Origin: Ruminococcaceae bacterium FB2012
GTDB lineage: Bacteria > Bacillota > Clostridia > Oscillospirales > Ruminococcaceae
Assembly (NCBI GenBank): GCA_900104495.1
Contig: FMXS01000040.1
Coordinates: 1-6,227 of the forward strand
Length of the DNA stretch: 6,227 nt
Reading direction: 5' to 3'
Shown here: in pieces, positions 1 through 5,632 of the stretch
Layout of the letters: the number at the start of each line of letters is the position of its first letter
How positions within the stretch are numbered: the first letter of the stretch is position 1
Position numbers and translations under genes: made by a program
The notes under the pieces: generated by a model
Told to the model about the DNA's origin: nothing
The model's input: the letters and a program-made list of their open reading frames with translations, nothing else
Database searches by the model: none

Positions 1-114
1 TCTTCAAAGGCAGACAGCAAGTCGGGAAGCAACCCGAAGACCGGTGCTGCCGCAGCAGGGATCGGACTTCTGACAGCGGCGGCAGCAGTCATCGCCGTCA
101 GGAGGAGAAAATAA
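1..114 (+). CDS. C-terminal end of a sortase-anchored surface protein (partial)
   Basis: The reading frame is open from the first base to a TAA stop at 112-114 (a second TAA follows), giving 37 residues of a gene that starts outside the window. The visible part is a short Ser/Lys/Gly-rich linker, an NPKTG pentapeptide, about 18 Ala/Gly/Ile/Leu/Val-rich residues fit to be a membrane helix, and a basic RRRK end. This is the classical layout of a cell-wall sorting signal: sortase cuts within the pentapeptide and joins the protein to peptidoglycan or to a pilus. NPKTG rather than LPXTG is a variant form. The peptidase at 1121-3211 ends the same way (NPNTG, helix, RKRSK), so both are probably anchored by the same sortase. 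The catalytic or binding part of this protein is not in the window, so its function cannot be named. Confidence 0.85.
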   Translation, partial: SSKADSKSGSNPKTGAAAAGIGLLTAAAAVIAVRRRK

Positions 115-161
115 TAAGGAACCTCCCGAAAAGGGCGCATAGCATGCCGTGAACAGCGGCA

Positions 162-183
162 GCTGAGATCTCAGCGTTTCGTT
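162..183 (+). terminator. weak hairpin with trailing T's after the surface-protein gene
   Basis: Positions 162-175 form a perfect 14-nt palindrome (GCTGAGATCTCAGC). In RNA this would fold as a 5-bp stem (GCTGA/TCAGC) with a GATC loop, followed by GTTTCGTTT. It lies 48 bp after the stop of the partial gene and upstream of the much stronger hairpin at 211-243, so it may be an accessory terminator, or a DNA palindrome bound by a protein. The stem is short and the T run is broken. Confidence 0.3.
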
Positions 184-210
184 TAAGACAGACGTTTTTA
201 TAAACAGCAT

Positions 211-246
211 AAAGGGGCCGCTGCGCAGTGCAGCGGCCCCTTTCTT
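211..246. terminator. strong intrinsic terminator between convergent genes
   Basis: The arms 211-224 and 230-243 are perfect reverse complements (14 bp, AAAGGGGCCGCTGC on the left) around a 5-nt loop (GCAGT). The stem starts with A's and ends with T's, and on the plus strand TTTCTT follows the GC core, as expected for Rho-independent termination of the surface-protein gene. On the minus strand the structure lies 18 bp past the stop of the VOC gene at 262-651, so it can also serve that gene, though the T run is shorter in that direction. Placement between two converging genes supports a bidirectional terminator. Confidence 0.88.
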
Positions 247-261
247 ATAAGGATGGATCCG

Positions 262-651
262 TCAGCTGTCCTTTTTGATGTGCTGGGTAATGTTGATGGG
301 GAAGCCCGAGGGTGATACCATAATGTTGAATTTTGAAGAGCCTGTCCGGACAGTGTCCTTGGCGGCTTCGTGTCTTGCCATTCTGGATCCGCGGGCGGTG
401 AGGAACTCAAACGCCTCGTCAAGATTGCTGACGTTCATGCGGATGAGGGATATATCCCGGGGGAGATCGGCGATCTGCGCAATATCGACGTGATAGCCGC
501 CGCTGTTCTTCATGCGGAAGCGCTCCAGGTCTTTCAGGCCGTCATTGGCCTCAACGGTATGGGTCCTCTCAAAGCCAAGTTCACGGAAGACCTCTATCAC
601 GGGATCGGCATCTGTGGTGGCGATCATAGGGTCAAAGGTCGTGATCTTCAT
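262..651 (-). CDS. small VOC-fold (glyoxalase/bleomycin-resistance-like) protein, copy 1
   Basis: A 129-residue protein on the minus strand. The start (ATG, 651-649) has an excellent ribosome site, TAAGGAGG, 7 nt upstream, and a good promoter at 783-811. It is assigned to the vicinal-oxygen-chelate superfamily on length, the pattern of an N-terminal MKITTF strand, a helix ending in ELGFE (residues 24-28), a central RMK strand (46-48), an IRMNV strand (70-74), a helix with DEAFEFL (78-84), and the C-terminal SPSGFPIN strand (113-120). The usual metal ligands are not apparent: there is no His in the first strand and no Glu where DPDGNxIEL-type proteins carry one, so metal-dependent catalysis looks unlikely and ligand binding is more plausible (inference). 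It resembles the protein at 5730-6110 (18 of the first 30 residues identical by eye) and the remnant at 5625-5711. The substrate is unknown; it is convergent with the gene to its left. Confidence 0.88.
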   Translation of the reverse strand: MKITTFDPMIATTDADPVIEVFRELGFERTHTVEANDGLKDLERFRMKNSGGYHVDIAQIADLPRDISLIRMNVSNLDEAFEFLTARGSRMARHEAAKDTVRTGSSKFNIMVSPSGFPINITQHIKKDS

Positions 652-714
652 ATTGTTTCCTCCTTACATTTTTCTGCGAGCTGATATTACCCCGGCAGGA
701 CACGTCTGAACTTT

Positions 715-730
715 AAATGTTAAAACATTT
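715..730. repeat. operator-like inverted repeat in the VOC gene leader
   Basis: AAATGTT (715-721) and AACATTT (724-730) are exact reverse complements separated by AA. The element lies in the presumed 5' leader of the minus-strand VOC gene, about 50 nt downstream of the predicted transcription start. A 7-bp dyad of this size is typical of a dimeric repressor site, but it could also be a short RNA hairpin. I do not recognise it as a named regulator's box. Confidence 0.4.
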
Positions 731-742
731 TGCCGAAAGTAT

Positions 743-781
743 TCTGTTTTGTAAATTTGTTTCAAAACAAGCTCTGTTTTG
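743..781. repeat. TCTGTTTTG direct repeats with interleaved CAAAAC
   Basis: TCTGTTTTG occurs at 743-751 and again at 773-781, with starts 30 bp apart. Between them lies CAAAAC (763-768), the reverse complement of the GTTTTG core, so the stretch can be read as three alternately oriented half-sites. The 773-781 copy sits right next to the -10 box (783-788) of the minus-strand VOC promoter, over the expected transcription start, where a bound protein would block initiation. A regulatory role is inference from position and symmetry. Confidence 0.35.
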
Positions 782-782
782 A

Positions 783-811
783 ATAATATCACGTTTTGGC
801 AAAATCGTCAA
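783..811 (-). promoter_or_regulatory. sigma-70-type promoter of the minus-strand VOC gene
   Basis: Read on the minus strand, TTGACG (811-806) and TATTAT (788-783) are separated by exactly 17 bp. Five of six bases match consensus at both boxes. Transcription should start near 776, giving a leader of about 125 nt before the ATG at 651. The spacer contains a symmetric TTTTG-G-CAAAA element (794-804), placed where a repressor could sit between the -35 and -10 boxes. Confidence 0.7.
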
Positions 812-897
812 GCGGCTTTTGAATAATAATTCCGATTATGTGCAGTTTATACAATTGACTATTTAACGATATAAAGCGGTAATTCGCGGCCCGCAGC

Positions 898-911
898 CCC
901 CTTGTAAGGGG
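898..911. repeat. GC-rich palindrome CCCCTTGTAAGGGG
   Basis: Six-bp arms CCCCTT (898-903) and AAGGGG (906-911) flank GT. It stands out as a GC-rich symmetric island in otherwise AT-rich control DNA, 80 bp upstream of the -35 box of the peptidase promoter. The 2-nt loop is too tight for a good RNA hairpin, so a protein-binding site is more likely. No named regulator is proposed. Confidence 0.35.
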
Positions 912-916
912 ATTTG

Positions 917-964
917 ACACAAAATGCTCGGCGCATTGGCTAAACCTAACAGTATATTTTGTGT
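917..964. repeat. nested inverted repeats upstream of the peptidase promoter
   Basis: The outer arms ACACAAAAT (917-925) and ATTTTGTGT (956-964) are exact 9-bp reverse complements. Inside and partly overlapping the left arm, AATGC (923-927) and GCATT (933-937) pair across a 5-nt gap. The element lies upstream of the predicted transcription start, so it would act as DNA unless a further-upstream promoter is used. The AATGC/GCATT pair recurs with the same 5-nt spacing in the leader at 1036-1050. Confidence 0.35.
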
Positions 965-990
965 TATTTTGCTGAATTTGTGCAAATATG

Positions 991-1019
991 TTGATTTTAT
1001 TGTTTTTTTTTGCTATAAT
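991..1019 (+). promoter_or_regulatory. strong extended -10 promoter of the peptidase gene
   Basis: TTGATT (991-996) and a perfect TATAAT (1014-1019) are 17 bp apart. TGC directly precedes the -10 box, giving the extended TGnTATAAT form. The spacer holds a run of T's. Transcription should begin near 1026, leaving a leader of about 95 nt before the ATG at 1121. Just upstream, ATTTG-TG-CAAAT (976-987) is a small dyad abutting the -35 box and may be an operator. Confidence 0.8.
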
Positions 1020-1030
1020 ATGAATGAACT

Positions 1031-1070
1031 TCCGGGCATTATCAAAATGCTGAAACCGGACTTCGGTCCG
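1031..1070 (+). promoter_or_regulatory. structured 5' leader with two competing hairpins
   Basis: Two folds compete in the peptidase mRNA leader. In the first, TCCGG (1031-1035) pairs with CCGGA (1056-1060), stacked on GCATT (1036-1040) with AATGC (1046-1050). In the second, CGGAC (1057-1061) pairs with GTCCG (1066-1070) across a UUCG loop closed by C-G, an exceptionally stable tetraloop. They share 1057-1060 and cannot form together. Neither is followed directly by a U run and neither covers the ribosome site (AAGGAGG, 1107-1113), so control by termination or by masking is not evident; a role in mRNA stability is possible. No known riboswitch is recognised. Confidence 0.4.
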
Positions 1071-1120
1071 CGGCGTTACAAAAAAATTCATATATCTTTT
1101 ATTACTAAGGAGGACAGAAT

Positions 1121-3211
1121 ATGAAAAAGTCAAAAACCATGAAAAAGCTATCCGCAGCACTGCTGGCCGTTATGCTGGCAGCCACGTCGGCCGTGCCGGC
1201 ATTCTCCGACGATACCGGCCCGCTTGAGACCGGCCCCCTCGACAGCAGCGCCTTTGAGGACAAAAAGAACGTAACTCCCGATGACGGCAATTACGATGTG
1301 GGCACCGATTTCCCCGTGACCTTCGACCTGAGAGACCTTAACGGCAAGAGCTATGTTACCCCCGTAAGAAGCCAGGGTCTGTTCGGCACCTGCTGGGCCT
1401 TCGGTACCTGCGCCGCAGCCGAGACCAGCGTCCTTTATGAGCTGGCCAACGATCAGAATCTTGATGTGGATCCTACTGAATTTGTATTTTCACCGCTGCA
1501 TCTTGCCTGGTTCACACACACGCCGCTTCCTGCCGACAGCATTTATCCGTCGCAGGCGGGCGAGGGCGGCACCTTTATGAACTTTGACGGCAGCGACACT
1601 CCCAATCAGCTTGCAACAGGAGGAATGACGCAGCTTACGACCTCAGCATTCGCAATGGGCATGGGTCCGCTGTATGAAGATTTTGCTCCCTATCAGAACA
1701 AGTCGGGCAACAGAGTTTCCAAGGACGGCAAGGATATCTGCTATGCCGTTGACGGCGAGGAATGGAGCTGCGAAGAGGATCTCCGTTTCCTTTCTACCTT
1801 TGAACTTGAGGATGCCAACAACCTGCCCGCTCCCGTAGTGACTAAAGAAGAAAACGGGGCAATGGTCTTTGACCGCACGAACTTTGAACAAGCCAACAGT
1901 GTTATCAAATCCGAGCTTCTGAAGGGCAGAGGCATAGCTATCGGATATTTTGCCGATTCTCCTTCAATGGAATCACTTACCAAGGAAGGCAAGTTCATCA
2001 GCGCCGATTGGGCTCAGTATACCTATCAGTATGAAAGAGCAAATCACTGCGTCTGCATAGTCGGCTGGGACGATAACTATTCAAAGGAACACTTCCTGCA
2101 GGGCGAAGACCCCGACACAGGTGTGGACAGGACTCCTCCCGCAGACGGTGCCTGGATCGTCAAGAACAGCTGGGGCGCCGAAGACAATGAATTCCCCGAT
2201 TACGGAACCTTCGGTGTGAACGGCAGCGGATATTTCTATCTGTCCTATTACGATATGAGCATCAGTGACGCATCCTCCTTCAATTTCTATACAGATGATG
2301 CAGATGAGGAAGAGAGATATCATATAATAGACCAGTACGATCTGATGCCTGTTTCAGCCCTCCAGGGTCTTTCGGATCCTATCCCGCAGCTGATGTCCAA
2401 CATATTTGATGTAAGATGTGACGAGGATCTCAGAGCTGTATCCGTCGAAACAGTTTATCCCGACACAGAAGTTACCTACCGCGTTTATAAGCTCAACGAG
2501 GGTGCGGTACTGCCCACCGACGGCGAACTGAAGAAGGAAGTTACCGAGACCTATGCTTATGCCGGCTTCCACCGCACGAACTTTGAAGAGCCCGTAAGAT
2601 TTGCCGAGGGCGACCGCTATTCGATAGTTGTTTCGCAGAAGGCGGGAAACGAATATATACTTCCGATCAACTGCGGTCTGAACAAAGCAGGCGCTGAGAT
2701 GTGTGTTAATAATCCTGCGTTCGTTGCACAGCTTAAGGCAATAGGCGCTAAGTCTATGGGCTATTCCGTAGGCGTCATCAACAGAGGCGAGAGCTTCTTT
2801 GCGGCTCAGAATGAAAACGGCGAATACGATTGGTATGACTGGGTAGATATATCCGAGGGTATCAAGATCGCTGTTCCCGAATATGCAGCACAGGCAGACA
2901 TTACTGACTTTGACAATGTTCCCGTAAAGGGCTATGCAAGCCCCGTTATAGAAGATCCCGAGGACAGCAGCGAACCCGACGAGAGCAGCCAGCCCGAGGA
3001 CAGCAGTGAGCCTGAGGACAGCAATGTTCCCGAGGACAGCAGCCAGCCCGAGGAAAGCAGCCAGCCCGAGGAAAGCAGCGCAGCCGAGACAAGCAAGCCC
3101 ACCGATGACAATAAGGGCGGCAACCCCAACACCGGTGCAGCAGCTATCGGATTCGCAGCAGTAACAGTTCTTGCAGCAGCGATCACAGTGACCAGGAAAA
3201 GGTCGAAATGA
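1121..3211 (+). CDS. secreted, wall-anchored papain-family (C1A) cysteine peptidase with lectin-like domain
   Basis: 696 residues; the start is fixed by AAGGAGG 7 nt upstream and a clear signal peptide (MKKSKTMKKL, then a hydrophobic stretch to about residue 28). The catalytic domain spans roughly 64-380. It opens with FDLRD (68-72), typical of the mature end of these enzymes, and has oxyanion Gln85, nucleophile Cys91 in GTCWAF, His309 in NHCVCIVGW and Asn349 in WIVKNSWG, so the set is complete and an active peptidase is expected. There is no long inhibitory propeptide. Residues 381-590 fit the beta-rich lectin-like domain that commonly follows such clostridial C1 domains (inference from architecture). 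A Ser/Glu/Pro stalk (612-653), NPNTG (668-672), a membrane helix (673-690) and RKRSK follow: a sortase substrate displayed on the cell surface. Likely roles are digestion of external protein or processing of surface proteins. It has its own promoter and leader; the hairpin at 3243-3280 follows. Confidence 0.95.
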   Translation: MKKSKTMKKLSAALLAVMLAATSAVPAFSDDTGPLETGPLDSSAFEDKKNVTPDDGNYDVGTDFPVTFDLRDLNGKSYVTPVRSQGLFGTCWAFGTCAAAETSVLYELANDQNLDVDPTEFVFSPLHLAWFTHTPLPADSIYPSQAGEGGTFMNFDGSDTPNQLATGGMTQLTTSAFAMGMGPLYEDFAPYQNKSGNRVSKDGKDICYAVDGEEWSCEEDLRFLSTFELEDANNLPAPVVTKEENGAMVFDRTNFEQANSVIKSELLKGRGIAIGYFADSPSMESLTKEGKFISADWAQYTYQYERANHCVCIVGWDDNYSKEHFLQGEDPDTGVDRTPPADGAWIVKNSWGAEDNEFPDYGTFGVNGSGYFYLSYYDMSISDASSFNFYTDDADEEERYHIIDQYDLMPVSALQGLSDPIPQLMSNIFDVRCDEDLRAVSVETVYPDTEVTYRVYKLNEGAVLPTDGELKKEVTETYAYAGFHRTNFEEPVRFAEGDRYSIVVSQKAGNEYILPINCGLNKAGAEMCVNNPAFVAQLKAIGAKSMGYSVGVINRGESFFAAQNENGEYDWYDWVDISEGIKIAVPEYAAQADITDFDNVPVKGYASPVIEDPEDSSEPDESSQPEDSSEPEDSNVPEDSSQPEESSQPEESSAAETSKPTDDNKGGNPNTGAAAIGFAAVTVLAAAITVTRKRSK
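2954..3079 (+). repeat. PEDSS/QPEESS stalk repeat inside the peptidase gene
   Basis: Residues 612-653 of the peptidase are built from 5- to 7-residue units such as SEPEDSS, SQPEDSS and SQPEESS. The DNA repeats units close to CAGCCCGAGGACAGCAG. Such acidic, Ser/Pro-rich low-complexity segments act as extended spacers carrying a catalytic domain through the cell wall to the outside. Unit number may vary between strains by slippage. Confidence 0.85.
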
Positions 3212-3242
3212 TCCTCGCAAGCCGCTGATCGGCTGAAATAAG

Positions 3243-3280
3243 TTATACATCCTTCATGCTTTTGTGTGAAGGATGTATAA
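3243..3280. terminator. long AT-rich hairpin after the peptidase gene
   Basis: Arms 3243-3256 (TTATACATCCTTCA) and 3267-3280 are perfect 14-bp reverse complements. Wobble pairs T-G and G-T plus one C-G pair can extend the stem to leave a TTTT loop (3260-3263). It begins 31 bp after the peptidase stop and should terminate or protect the 3' end of that transcript. It is not canonical: no uninterrupted T run follows (TCATTATATG, with T-rich sequence only from 3299), and the stem is only moderately GC. Some readthrough into the membrane-protein genes is therefore possible. Confidence 0.6.
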
Positions 3281-3281
3281 T
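3253..3281 (+). promoter_or_regulatory. possible promoter of the membrane-protein pair, embedded in the hairpin
   Basis: A perfect TATAAT (3276-3281) occupies the right arm of the hairpin, with TTCATG (3253-3258; 3 of 6 matches to consensus) 17 bp upstream. Initiation near 3288 would give a leader of about 55 nt before the ATG at 3344. The -10 match is strong but the -35 is weak, and its symmetry with the hairpin may be coincidental. Confidence 0.35.
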
Positions 3282-3343
3282 CATTATATGAGAATTGATA
3301 TTATTTTAATTTTGGTAAGCAAAAAGCAAAGGGAGCTGATAAT

Positions 3344-4564
3344 ATGGATGAAAATAAGAACGTTCAGACTACGGAATCCGAAGCCGAAGTCCCCGCTGAA
3401 GGCCGTCACAAAAAGGGCGGAATGGGCATTTTCAAGCTCAAGGTGTGGAAGCCTTTCTACGAAGTCAAGGCCGAGGACGATATCACGTATCAGGGTTATC
3501 TCTCATACAGGCATCTGAAAGCGATAGCCTGGCTGCTTATCGTCATCGCCTGCTACGGCTCGGCGCTGGCTTTATATGACTCGGCAGCAGGTCAGGCCAG
3601 CAAACACACCTCGCTGATCGCAATAATGCAGTTCGGCAAGGAACTCTCGGTACCTCTGCTCCTCTTTGCCGCCTTTGCCACCATACTTAACGGACGCGGC
3701 AACTACAAGAAGGTCATCATGACCAACGCCGGTATAGCGGCTGCTTTGTCGGCGCTGTTTTTCATAGTTTACTACCGCTTCATCGTAAGAGGCGGAACTG
3801 CGCTGTTAGGCAGCAAAGATGATTTCAACAATTTTGTTTCGGAATGGCTCAACAAACCCGAAAAACCGGGATTTATGTCATTCAACATCTTTATTGACCT
3901 GACACTTTGTACCCTTGTTTTCTTCTTTATCAACTACAATCCCAAAAAGCATTTTCAGGGCAAGCTTATCTATGTGTTCCGCGGCTTTACCCTGATCCCC
4001 ATAGCCTACGAGACAGCTTCTATCTGCCTGAAGATACTTGCTTCCAACCATGTTATAACTCTGCCGGTGCAGATATTCCCCTTCCTTACCACAAAGCCTC
4101 CCGTAAGCTTCCTGATGTTCCTGTTCATAGCAAGATATTTCAAATCGCTTGAACACAGGTTCCTCAAGCACGGCAAGACCCACGAGGACTTTGAAGCCTA
4201 TCAGCAGACCAATCATATGTCATTCAAATTCTCGCGGTTCCTGGTAATAGCCATCGTCATCTTCGCGGTGATAGATGTGATAGCCACGATAGCTCTTGCT
4301 ATTCTGCATATGGTGGCAAACAACACCGGAACTACACAGGAGGAACTGACCTCCGCAGTGGAGATAGTTATGAGCTGGGGCTTCGGAGATACGGCAAGGA
4401 TGATCTTAATCGCTCCTCTGCTGCTGATGTTCTCCTACACCAAGACCCACAAGAACAAGCTCATCGACCTGGCCGTGCCTCTAGCAGGTGTTGCTTTGAT
4501 AGTTATCGTCTATGTCGATAAGCTGTTCGGCGCAGTATGCGAGCTCCTCAAAAAGATGGAATAA
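3344..4564 (+). CDS. multi-helix membrane protein of unknown family
   Basis: 406 residues; ATG preceded by AAAGGGAG with 8 nt spacing. I do not recognise the family. Residues 1-58 are hydrophilic and probably cytosolic (acidic, then a basic HKKGG and KLKVWKPFYEVK stretch). Likely membrane segments are about 60-78, 90-116, 124-146, 178-197, 207-234, 238-264, 297-323, 351-366 and 375-395. No signal peptide, ATP-binding motif or enzymatic motif is visible. One feature is notable: the loop between helices 297-323 and 351-366 ends in MSWGFGDT (343-350). The GFGD core matches the K+-channel filter of the next gene, in a similar helix-loop-GFGD-helix setting, but without the Thr residues that normally precede it. 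The gene lies 24 bp upstream of that channel gene, so the two are almost surely co-transcribed and may form a complex or share a physiological role (inference). Confidence 0.85.
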   Translation: MDENKNVQTTESEAEVPAEGRHKKGGMGIFKLKVWKPFYEVKAEDDITYQGYLSYRHLKAIAWLLIVIACYGSALALYDSAAGQASKHTSLIAIMQFGKELSVPLLLFAAFATILNGRGNYKKVIMTNAGIAAALSALFFIVYYRFIVRGGTALLGSKDDFNNFVSEWLNKPEKPGFMSFNIFIDLTLCTLVFFFINYNPKKHFQGKLIYVFRGFTLIPIAYETASICLKILASNHVITLPVQIFPFLTTKPPVSFLMFLFIARYFKSLEHRFLKHGKTHEDFEAYQQTNHMSFKFSRFLVIAIVIFAVIDVIATIALAILHMVANNTGTTQEELTSAVEIVMSWGFGDTARMILIAPLLLMFSYTKTHKNKLIDLAVPLAGVALIVIVYVDKLFGAVCELLKKME

Positions 4565-4588
4565 ACCTAATAACAGCAGGACAGTAAA

Positions 4589-5632
4589 ATGAAGATTAGT
4601 AAAACCAGCAGGCTGAAAGCCTTTGAAGTCATCCTGATGCTTGTCGGGATGATCCTTTCACTGAATCTTGTAGCGGATGCGAATTATACAGTTTCGCTGA
4701 AATATACCCTTATCCTCGTGTTTCTGGCGCTGGGGTTCTCGAATGTTGCCAAAGCGGTGCGGCTGAAGCAGCATAACCCCTTTGAATTCCGGAGATACCT
4801 GATCCTTTCGGGGCTGTTTATCCTCAGCCCGATAATAATGGTGTTCCTTGAAACTATTTCCGCCGTAACAGTCTGGCTGATCGTCTACGCATTATCCATT
4901 CTTGTTTCAAGGATAGATATCCTGGTGGTGGCGATAAAAAAGCGCAGGATAAAGACCATAGTGTTCAATTCGATCATCATCGCGGCCAGCATCTTCATTA
5001 TGGTGACATCCGGCTCGCTGTCGGATGAGGAGAACCTCAGGGTCGATCTTTTTGCCGTTGCCTTGCTGATAATGCTGCAGACTTTCATCAGACTGATGGG
5101 AATCTCCATGTCGCAGATAAGGTTCGATATTCTCAGAAAGATCGTCATAAGATCCATGGCGGCAGAGGTGATGTCGGGACTTATTATCCTGATCATATCC
5201 TTCTCTCTGGTGCTGAAAGCTTTTGAGCCCGCCATTGAGACCCTTGGGGACGCGCTGTGGTACTGCTTCGCCATAGTTACGACTATCGGCTTCGGCGATA
5301 TTGCGGCAGGGTCCATGATCGGCAGGATACTTTCGGTGATCCTCGGTGTTTACGGACTGATCGTAGTCGCTCTGATAACTTCGATCATAATAAACTTCTA
5401 TTCTGAAACAAAGGACATCAAAATGTCCGGCAGCATTGACGATTCGGACAATAATGAGCCTGTGACAGTCCCCGACGAAGAGCCGGTGACGGTCACCGAT
5501 GAAGAGGCTCGCAGAGAGCGCCGCAGGAAGCTGCGCGATGATCTCCGCCGCAGACTTGAGAAGCGGGAAGCAGGAAAAGCTGCTTCAAAGAAAACGGTCA
5601 GGGTCAGAAAAAAGGAAACTTCCGATCACTGA
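4589..5632 (+). CDS. potassium channel protein (pore-loop, TTIGFGD filter)
   Basis: 347 residues; the start has only a weak ribosome site (AGGA, 4578-4581, 7 nt spacing), consistent with translation coupled to the gene 24 bp upstream. The selectivity filter TTIGFGD (231-237) follows a pore helix (about 219-230) and lies between an outer helix (195-212) and an inner helix (243-270), the classic K+-channel pore. Six further hydrophobic segments precede it (about 12-29, 38-54, 69-88, 91-115, 124-140, 151-172), but none has the regularly spaced arginines of a voltage sensor. After the inner helix there is no RCK/TrkA-N nucleotide-binding domain. Instead there is an acidic segment with a doubled 8-residue unit (290-305), then a strongly basic, probably helical tail (307-343). 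The expected role is passive K+ movement across the cytoplasmic membrane. The last few codons overlap the VOC remnant that starts near 5625, so the C-terminus may have been altered by rearrangement. Confidence 0.9.
   Translation: MKISKTSRLKAFEVILMLVGMILSLNLVADANYTVSLKYTLILVFLALGFSNVAKAVRLKQHNPFEFRRYLILSGLFILSPIIMVFLETISAVTVWLIVYALSILVSRIDILVVAIKKRRIKTIVFNSIIIAASIFIMVTSGSLSDEENLRVDLFAVALLIMLQTFIRLMGISMSQIRFDILRKIVIRSMAAEVMSGLIILIISFSLVLKAFEPAIETLGDALWYCFAIVTTIGFGDIAAGSMIGRILSVILGVYGLIVVALITSIIINFYSETKDIKMSGSIDDSDNNEPVTVPDEEPVTVTDEEARRERRRKLRDDLRRRLEKREAGKAASKKTVRVRKKETSDH
5456..5503 (+). repeat. two 24-bp tandem units in the channel's tail
   Basis: 5456-5479 encodes EPVTVPDE and 5480-5503 encodes EPVTVTDE. 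The two units differ at 4 of 24 bases, three of them at third codon positions, so this is an older in-frame duplication kept by protein-level selection. It lies in the cytosolic acidic linker between the pore and the basic tail. Confidence 0.75.

Larger units (their letters stand above)
812..990. other. intergenic control region without a gene
   Basis: With its flanks, this is the middle of the 469-bp gap between the two divergent genes (652-1120). I see no credible coding frame: the two long frames crossing it lack ribosome sites and run through the plus promoter. It does hold inverted repeats at 898-911 and 917-964, and isolated -35-like hexamers, TTGACT (855-860) and TTGACA (914-919). Neither has a good -10 box at 17 bp; the best is GGTAAT at 878-883. 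AT content is high in 812-885 and 941-1020, as expected of regulatory DNA. Confidence 0.6.

Noticed and set aside
262..651. classification as glyoxalase I (lactoylglutathione lyase)
   Set aside because: The His/Glu metal-ligand positions expected in glyoxalase I are not visible, so only superfamily membership is supported.
370..684. plus-strand frames opposite VOC copy 1
   Set aside because: The minus-strand VOC gene has family similarity to two other sequences, a promoter and a ribosome site; the plus frames have none of these.
855..919. TTGACT (855-860) and TTGACA (914-919) as extra plus-strand promoters
   Set aside because: The best hexamers at 17 bp are GGTAAT and TGGCTA, poor -10 boxes; the promoter at 991-1019 is far better.
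924..1124. 66-codon plus-strand frame ending at the peptidase start
   Set aside because: No ribosome site before its ATG, it spans the promoter at 991-1019, and its product has no recognisable pattern.
789..1160. 123-codon minus-strand frame across the control region
   Set aside because: It runs through both the peptidase start and the strong plus promoter, has no convincing ribosome site, and encodes a low-complexity Ile/Asn/Lys-rich product typical of translated AT-rich intergenic DNA.
1872..2587. 17-nt identical stretch (ACCGCACGAACTTTGAA) at 1872-1888 and 2571-2587 inside the peptidase gene
   Set aside because: Both copies encode RTNFE in frame but lie in different domains with no surrounding similarity; probably coincidence plus shared codon preference, not a functional repeat.
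2354..3250. 298-codon minus-strand frame opposite the peptidase
   Set aside because: Its composition (Cys-rich, then LGLAA-type repeats) is what the antisense of the peptidase and its stalk gives; there is no start signal of its own.
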